Source: JBBRUG01 sp038247995 (GTDB lineage Bacteria > Chloroflexota > Chloroflexia > Chloroflexales > Chloroflexaceae). From it: a stretch of DNA of 9,941 bases. The notes beneath the pieces are model-generated. The model did not search any database, had not been told where the DNA came from, and saw nothing but the letters and a program-made list of their open reading frames with translations. Made by a program: the position numbers and the translations under genes. Numbering within the stretch: the first letter of the stretch is position 1; each line of letters opens with the position of its first letter. The stretch spans positions 1 through 9,941 of the forward strand of contig JBBRUG010000225.1 in assembly GCA_038247995.1 (NCBI GenBank), read 5' to 3'. Below are positions 5,703 through 9,941 of the stretch, piece by piece.

Positions 5703-7067
5703 ATGCAAGCCACCTTTCCCGAAAACTTCCTCTGGGGTGCGGCGACGGCGGCATATCAGATCGAGGGCGCCTGGGATGCGGACGGTAAGGGTGAGAGTAT
5801 TTGGGATCGGTTCAGCCGTAAGCCCGGCGCAATTGCGAATGGCGACACGGGCGATGTGGCCTGCGATCACTACAATCGTCTCGACGAAGATGTGGCGCAT
5901 ATGGCCCGGCTTGGCTTAAAGGCCTACCGTTTCAGCATCGCCTGGCCGCGGATCTTCCCTAGCGGCGGCAGCACAGTAAACCAGGCCGGCCTCGATTTTT
6001 ACCGGCGGCTGATCGATCTGCTTCACGCGCACGGCATTCAGCCCGTCGCGACGCTCTACCACTGGGATCTGCCCCAGGCGCTGCAAGATCGCGGCGGCTG
6101 GGTGAACCGCGATACGGCGCTGCGTTTTGCCGAATACGCCGCGTTCATCTTCGACCGGTTGGGCAGTGAGGTGGCACTCTGGGCTACCCACAACGAGCCA
6201 TTCATTCAGGCGTTTTATGGTCACGGCAACGGGACAAACGCCCCCGGCCGGCGTAATCCCTGGGCGATCCTAACTGTCGGGCACCACCTGCTGCTCAGTC
6301 ACGGCCTAGCGGTACGCGCCTTCCGCGCCGCCGGCATCCACACCGCGCGGCCCGGCTTCCCCACGCCGCAGATCGGCATCGTGCTGATGATCTGGCCGCA
6401 CCACCCGGCTTCGGATCACGCTCGTGATGTGCAAGCCGCGCGCCGGATCGATGGGGCGATGAACCGCATGTTCCTGGGGCCGCTCTTTCAGGGGCGCTAC
6501 CCGAGCGACATGCTGGATCATTTTGGCCTACGGCGCATGCGCCCGGCAGTGCGCCCCGGCGACATGGAGCTGATCAGCACGCCAATCGACTGGCTGGGCG
6601 TGAACACCTACACGCGCCTGACCCATTGCGCCGACCCGCGTGATCTACTCACCGGGGCACGCCAACTCCCTGCACCTGATCCGAAGACGGCAATGGATTG
6701 GGAGATTTACCCCGCTTGTATTGTCGAGGCGCTGCGCATTGCCCAGGATTACACCGATCTACCGCTCTACATCAGCGAAAACGGCGCCGCCTTCGCGGAC
6801 ACAATCAGCCCCGATGGTGGTGTACACGATCCTGAACGGACAGCGTATCTGCGCGACCACATCGCCGCCAGCCATCACGCATTGGCGGAAGGGATCGACC
6901 TGCGCGGCTATTTTGTCTGGAGCCTGCTCGATAATTTCGAATGGGCGCACGGCTATAACAAGCGCTTTGGTCTGATCTATGTCGATTACGCCACCCAGCG
7001 CCGGATCTGGAAGGATAGCGCGCATTTTTATCAGCGCGTGATTACGAAGAATGGCCTGCCAGATTGA
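5703..7067 (+). CDS. GH1 beta-glucosidase/beta-glycosidase
   Basis: This is a 454-residue (beta/alpha)8-barrel glycosidase of family GH1, a typical bacterial length. The N-terminal signature FLWGAATAAYQIEGAW holds Q19, and YRFSIAWPRIFP follows at ~75-86. YHWDLPQAL gives H120 and W121 of the sugar-binding site. THNEP puts the acid/base at E165 with N164 beside it. YISENG puts the nucleophile at E359, and WSLLDNFEWAHGY holds the aglycone/sugar contacts E413 and W414. All expected catalytic and -1 subsite residues are present, so it should hydrolyse beta-linked glucosides or related sugars with retention; exact specificity cannot be read. No signal peptide is visible, so it is probably cytoplasmic, acting on imported oligosaccharides. 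ATG 5703 is preceded by GGAG nine bases upstream. No sugar transporter or regulator is adjacent. Confidence 0.96.
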   Translation: MQATFPENFLWGAATAAYQIEGAWDADGKGESIWDRFSRKPGAIANGDTGDVACDHYNRLDEDVAHMARLGLKAYRFSIAWPRIFPSGGSTVNQAGLDFYRRLIDLLHAHGIQPVATLYHWDLPQALQDRGGWVNRDTALRFAEYAAFIFDRLGSEVALWATHNEPFIQAFYGHGNGTNAPGRRNPWAILTVGHHLLLSHGLAVRAFRAAGIHTARPGFPTPQIGIVLMIWPHHPASDHARDVQAARRIDGAMNRMFLGPLFQGRYPSDMLDHFGLRRMRPAVRPGDMELISTPIDWLGVNTYTRLTHCADPRDLLTGARQLPAPDPKTAMDWEIYPACIVEALRIAQDYTDLPLYISENGAAFADTISPDGGVHDPERTAYLRDHIAASHHALAEGIDLRGYFVWSLLDNFEWAHGYNKRFGLIYVDYATQRRIWKDSAHFYQRVITKNGLPD

Positions 7068-7079
7068 TAGCAAACTAAA

Positions 7080-7100
7080 GACCAAGGACCAAGGATCAGC
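7080..7100. repeat. Heptamer repeats (GACCAAG x2, then GATCAGC)
   Basis: GACCAAG is at 7080-7086 and 7087-7093, followed by the related heptad GATCAGC (7094-7100). They lie in the 51-bp gap between the glycosidase and acetyltransferase genes. The unit length and GA-start recall the degenerate heptads at 1655-1682. Confidence 0.75.
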
Positions 7101-7118
7101 ATCCATGATCAGTAAACT

Positions 7119-7739
7119 ATGAGCACGATCACCATCATCACGCTCAACCACGATCACATCCCGGCCCTGATGGAACACCAGCGGCTCTGCTTCCCCACGC
7201 TTGCGCCGGAAGATCTGTTCGGCGCCGATCATTTTGCCGCACACATGCAGGTGTTCCCGGAAGGCCAGCAAGTGGCCCTGCTCGGCGCCACGGTTGTCGG
7301 CGAGAGCAGCACCTTTCGGATTAGCGGATCGCGCGTGTTTATCCACCATACTTTCAGCGAGATTATCGGGTTCGGCTATTTTAGCGAACACGACGCGCAG
7401 GGCGAATGGCTCTACGGCGCTGATATGAGCGTGCACCCCAATTACCGGCGCATGGGCGTGGCGCGTGCGCTGTACGATGCGCGTAAGGAGTTGATCCGTC
7501 GCCTCGAACTACGCGGGATGGTCGCCGGGGGCATGTTGCCGGGCTACCCGCGCTATCGCGATCAGATGAGCGTCGAGGCCTATGTCGCCGAAGTGGTGGC
7601 CGGGCGCCTCAGCGACCCCACGCTGACGCCGCAACTGCGCAATGGCTTTCGCGTCCATGGCGTCCTCCACGACCATCTTCACGCCGGGGAACTCGGCACC
7701 GACGCGGCGCTGATTGTGTGGGAAGCGGGAGAGTGCTAG
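7119..7739 (+). CDS. GNAT-family N-acetyltransferase, stand-alone form of the nitrilase-fused type
   Basis: This 206-residue protein has the GNAT acetyl-CoA-binding motif A at ~105-118 (VHPNYRRMGVARAL, with R110-R111-M-G-V-A). After it come YDARKELIRRLELRGMVAGGMLPGY and a C-terminal region with MSVEAYVAEVVAGRLSDP, LRNGFRVHGVLHDH and AALIVW. This extended C-terminus resembles the GNAT half of bifunctional acetyltransferase/carbon-nitrogen-hydrolase proteins, from my knowledge of that group. Here it ends in a stop with no nitrilase domain downstream, so it is a single-domain form. The acetyl acceptor is unknown. ATG 7119 has no clear Shine-Dalgarno; the ATG at 7104 is followed by an in-frame stop, so 7119 is the first usable start. 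It lies 51 bp after the glycosidase and 12 bp before the small frameshifted gene. Confidence 0.85.
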   Translation: MSTITIITLNHDHIPALMEHQRLCFPTLAPEDLFGADHFAAHMQVFPEGQQVALLGATVVGESSTFRISGSRVFIHHTFSEIIGFGYFSEHDAQGEWLYGADMSVHPNYRRMGVARALYDARKELIRRLELRGMVAGGMLPGYPRYRDQMSVEAYVAEVVAGRLSDPTLTPQLRNGFRVHGVLHDHLHAGELGTDAALIVWEAGEC

Positions 7740-7751
7740 AGCGGTAAAACA

Positions 7752-7972
7752 ATGAACGCCTCACAACTGGAGCTACGATACAAAGCGATGGGGTCTTCGC
7801 CCACACGCAGGCGGCGGAACTGGCGGCGATGTTTCCGACTCCCGATCTTTATCGCCGCCAGATTGCCACCGGCGCGAATCAGATTAGCGCTTTTTTTGCC
7901 TGGTATCAGCGCTGGCAGTTGGCCGGCCCGCTCGATCTGGAAACGGCGCTCGCACGGTATTTGGCTTTATAA
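7752..7972 (+). pseudogene. Small conserved-looking gene with a -1 frameshift, function unknown
   Basis: ATG 7752 opens MNASQLELRYKA, then the frame turns into Arg/Pro-rich sequence typical of a wrong frame. The -1 frame from 7787 instead reads DGVFAHTQAAELAAMFPTP and continues DLYRRQIATGANQISAFFAW, YQRWQLAGPLDLETALARYL, with a stop at 7970-7972. The composition and helical pattern look like real protein. Restoring one base in GCGAT near 7787 would give a 73-residue protein. No start codon precedes 7787 in the second frame; the only one inside it is ATG 7829, which would give a 47-residue product. The stop is 15 bp before the Usp gene. I do not recognise the family. Alternatives are a sequencing error or a genuine 47-residue protein; no slippery heptamer for programmed shifting is visible. 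Confidence 0.5.
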
Positions 7973-7987
7973 TCAGGTTGATACGTT

Positions 7988-9724
7988 ATGAGTGAAAGCT
8001 CGCTCAATCAGTTTTCAAGTGCGGTACAAGATTTTCGGCGGCTTCGGCGGCAGGCCGACATTGAGCGTTTGCTGGCGCTGCTGCGGGGCGATTCAGCCGA
8101 TCTCCTGCCGTTTGACGAAGTGCAACGCCACATGCGCGCAACTGCTGGCAACGAACGGCAACTGCGCGAGATCCCGCTCGATGCGATCGTGGGCAGTGTT
8201 GGGCGTTACCACGATTTCTCGCGCAGCTTTCTGCCGCGCAACGACAGCGATGAAACGCGCTGGTCGCGGGTGCAATCCGCCTCGCACGGCCTGGCCGGGT
8301 TGCCGCCGATTGAGGTTTACCAGATCGGCGAGGCCTACTTTGTCGTCGATGGCAATCACCGGGTCTCGGTTGCCCGTCAGAACGGCGCCAATAGTATTCA
8401 GGCCTATGTCATCCCCTTCCGCACCCGTGTGTCATTGCCGCCGAATGTACGCCCCGACGAACTGATTGTGCGCGGCGAGTACGCAGCCTTTTTGGAAGCG
8501 ACGCATCTCGATGAGCAGCGTCCCGATGCAAATCTGCTGATGACAGTGCCGGGCCAGTATCGTAAGCTGCGTGAGCATATCGACGTCCATCGCTACTATC
8601 TGAGCATCGAACAGCAGCGTGGGGTCGATCTTGGGGAAGGCGCCGTAGCTTGGTACGACAATGTCTATCTCCCGGCAATCACGCTGATCCGCGAGCGCGG
8701 ATTGCTGCACGATTTCCCCGAGCGGACGGAAGCTGATCTCTATCTGTTCCTCGCCGAACATCGCGCCGAACTAGAAAAGCAACTCGGGTGGGACGTCAGC
8801 GCGGATCGGGTGGCGAGCGATCTCGTCAACCGCAGCGGCAACCCGGCGGCGCGGGTGGCCCAGGCCGGCGAGCAGATGCTCGAAATGGTGCTCCCCGATG
8901 AACTGGAACCCGGCCCGAACGCCGGCCGCTGGCGCACCGATACAGCGCCGACGGCGAGTGGATGGCTCTTCGATGAGATTCTCGTGCCGATCAACGGCGA
9001 ACCGGCAGGCTGGGAAGCGCTCGACCAGGCGATCACGATTGCCCATGTTGAGGGTGGTAAGCTCTTTGGTTTGCACGTTGTGCGTAACGCGGCAGCGCGC
9101 GAAGATCCCGCCGTACTTGCCGTGCGTGAAGAGTTCGCCCGGCGTTGTGCTGCGGCCGGCGTGCCGGGCCGGCTCGCCGTAGATGTCGGCGCAGTGGCGC
9201 GCAGTATCCGCGAGCGCAGTCGGTGGACCGATCTGGTGGTGCTTAAGCTGAACTACCCGCCGGGGCCGCGCCCGTTGGAACGCCTGAAGTCGGGGTTGCG
9301 CACGCTGATCCGCACCTCCATTCGGCCTGTGCTTATGGTGCCCAACCCGGCGCTTAAACTTGAACGGCTCCTCCTCGCCTACAACGATGGGCCCAAGGCC
9401 GAGGAAGCGCTCTTTCTGGCGGCTTATCTGGCCGGACGCTGGAAGCGCGAACTCGTCCTGCTCACTGTAAACGACGGCACATCGCTGATCGAGGCAGCGC
9501 GGATCCGCGCGCGCAATTATCTCCAGACCCAGGGGATTACGCCGCAGGTCGTCAATACCGCCGGCCCGATCGGCCCCGCAATTGTCGGGATGGCTGAACG
9601 CCACAGCTGCAATCTGATCATTATGGGCGGGTATGGGCGTGGCCCGGTGGGCGACCTGGTGCTCGGTGACACCGTCGAGGATGTGTTGCGTACCAGCCAC
9701 GTGCCGACGCTGATTTGTCAGTGA
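7988..9724 (+). CDS. ParB/sulfiredoxin-like domain fused to two universal stress protein domains
   Basis: This is a 578-residue multidomain protein. Residues ~60-145 form a ParB/Srx-like domain: IPLDAIVGSVGRYHDF, then GLPPIEVYQIGEAYFVVDG with the signature DGNHRVSVAR (121-130). A mixed helical linker follows to ~315, including ADLYLFLAEHRAELEKQLGW. Two UspA-type domains occupy ~327-452 (FDEILVPINGEPAG to RPVLMVPN) and ~459-577 (ERLLLAYNDGPKAEEAL to HVPTLICQ). The second keeps a nucleotide-loop-like stretch (residues 547-560, G-x2-G-x9-G), but the usual Ser/Thr after the last Gly is D561. The first lacks the loop, so ATP binding is likely reduced or lost in both. Usp proteins act in the cytoplasm under starvation or oxidative stress; ParB-like folds bind nucleotides or DNA. 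How they combine here is unknown. ATG 7988 is 15 bp after the small frameshifted gene, with only a weak AGG upstream. It is the last gene of the plus-strand run. Confidence 0.85.
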   Translation: MSESSLNQFSSAVQDFRRLRRQADIERLLALLRGDSADLLPFDEVQRHMRATAGNERQLREIPLDAIVGSVGRYHDFSRSFLPRNDSDETRWSRVQSASHGLAGLPPIEVYQIGEAYFVVDGNHRVSVARQNGANSIQAYVIPFRTRVSLPPNVRPDELIVRGEYAAFLEATHLDEQRPDANLLMTVPGQYRKLREHIDVHRYYLSIEQQRGVDLGEGAVAWYDNVYLPAITLIRERGLLHDFPERTEADLYLFLAEHRAELEKQLGWDVSADRVASDLVNRSGNPAARVAQAGEQMLEMVLPDELEPGPNAGRWRTDTAPTASGWLFDEILVPINGEPAGWEALDQAITIAHVEGGKLFGLHVVRNAAAREDPAVLAVREEFARRCAAAGVPGRLAVDVGAVARSIRERSRWTDLVVLKLNYPPGPRPLERLKSGLRTLIRTSIRPVLMVPNPALKLERLLLAYNDGPKAEEALFLAAYLAGRWKRELVLLTVNDGTSLIEAARIRARNYLQTQGITPQVVNTAGPIGPAIVGMAERHSCNLIIMGGYGRGPVGDLVLGDTVEDVLRTSHVPTLICQ

Positions 9725-9732
9725 GGTTGAAT

Positions 9733-9891
9733 GGGGCTGCGCGCCCCGTACCCGCGTTTTGGGCGGACTGCGCGCCCTCCTCCCCAGGCTGGTTGCGGGG
9801 CTGCGCGCCCCGCTCCCGCGTCCGGGGGCGACCGCGCCCCCGGAACCCCCGGCCGGGGCGCTGCCCCTGGACCCCAAAGGGAGCGCGCTCC
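9733..9891. repeat. GC-rich intergenic repeat, about two 64-bp copies, and a palindrome
   Basis: GGGGCTGCGCGCCCCG occurs at 9733-9748 and again at 9797-9812, exactly 64 bp apart. Each copy is followed by CCCGCG and a second GGGCG...CGCCC inverted repeat. Each 16-mer is a hairpin (GGGGC/GCCCC). Further on, GGAGCGCGCTCC (9880-9891) is a perfect palindrome. The first hairpin starts nine bases after the Usp stop and could serve as its terminator, although no T-tract follows. The remaining bases to 9941 hold no gene I can support. Confidence 0.7.
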
Positions 9892-9941
9892 AGCGAGAAC
9901 GGCGGGCGGGTCATGCCCACAGGGTTTCGTGGATGTACTAG

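Noticed and set aside
5703..7067. THNEP in the GH1 protein as an unusual acid/base motif
   Set aside because: TFNEP and TLNEP are commoner, but His at this position also occurs in GH1 members I know of; both catalytic Glu residues are present.
6759..7436. A 225-codon minus-strand open frame opposite the glycosidase and GNAT genes
   Set aside because: It is antisense to two clear genes and the gap between them, and shows no family motif.
8771..9877. A 368-codon minus-strand open frame opposite the Usp gene
   Set aside because: High-GC shadow frame: Arg/Pro/Ala-rich, no recognisable motif, fully antisense to a well-supported multidomain gene and running into the GC-rich repeat.
9759..9941. 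A 60-codon plus-strand open frame at the window end
   Set aside because: It consists of translated GC-rich repeat with no coding character; a gene beginning near 9914 cannot be judged because the window stops.

Overview
The window looks like a chromosomal segment of a filamentous or thermophilic Chloroflexota bacterium (Roseiflexus/Chloroflexus-like). This rests on high-GC coding sequence, a two-domain universal stress protein with a ParB-like N-terminal domain, a stand-alone GNAT of the nitrilase-fusion type, a renalase-like flavoprotein, and short tandem repeats between genes. The placement is inference from gene content and style, not from a marker gene.

The left third (1-3250) is an accessory, decaying region. 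It opens with a REP-like hairpin abutting a 5'-truncated Asp/Glu racemase gene (+). Two integron-integrase (IntI)-family tyrosine recombinase genes follow, both on the minus strand. The first (644-1632) keeps all catalytic residues but carries two frameshifts, one of them a clean 4-bp tandem duplication; removing 5 nt restores a 327-residue protein. The second (2055-3050) is an uninterrupted 331-codon frame that has lost the catalytic Lys, the second His and the nucleophilic Tyr. Between them lies a 280-bp array of 40 heptanucleotides in one register (1655-1934), directly upstream of the first integrase gene, where an integron would hold attI. I saw no attC sites or gene cassettes.

The right two thirds (3297-9724) are ordinary genes, all on the plus strand: an M16 zinc peptidase with a renalase-like FAD oxidoreductase two bases after it (an operon), a GH1 beta-glycosidase preceded by a second copy of the REP-like hairpin, a GNAT acetyltransferase, a small frameshifted gene of unknown function, and the ParB-like/double-Usp protein. 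The last 217 bp are GC-rich intergenic repeat. No rRNA, tRNA, CRISPR array or convincing riboswitch was seen.

The most interesting signal is the combination of two IntI paralogs (one freshly broken, one intact but catalytically dead), the heptad array, and the recurrence of 7-bp tandem repeats at two further intergenic sites (3251-3264, 7080-7100).
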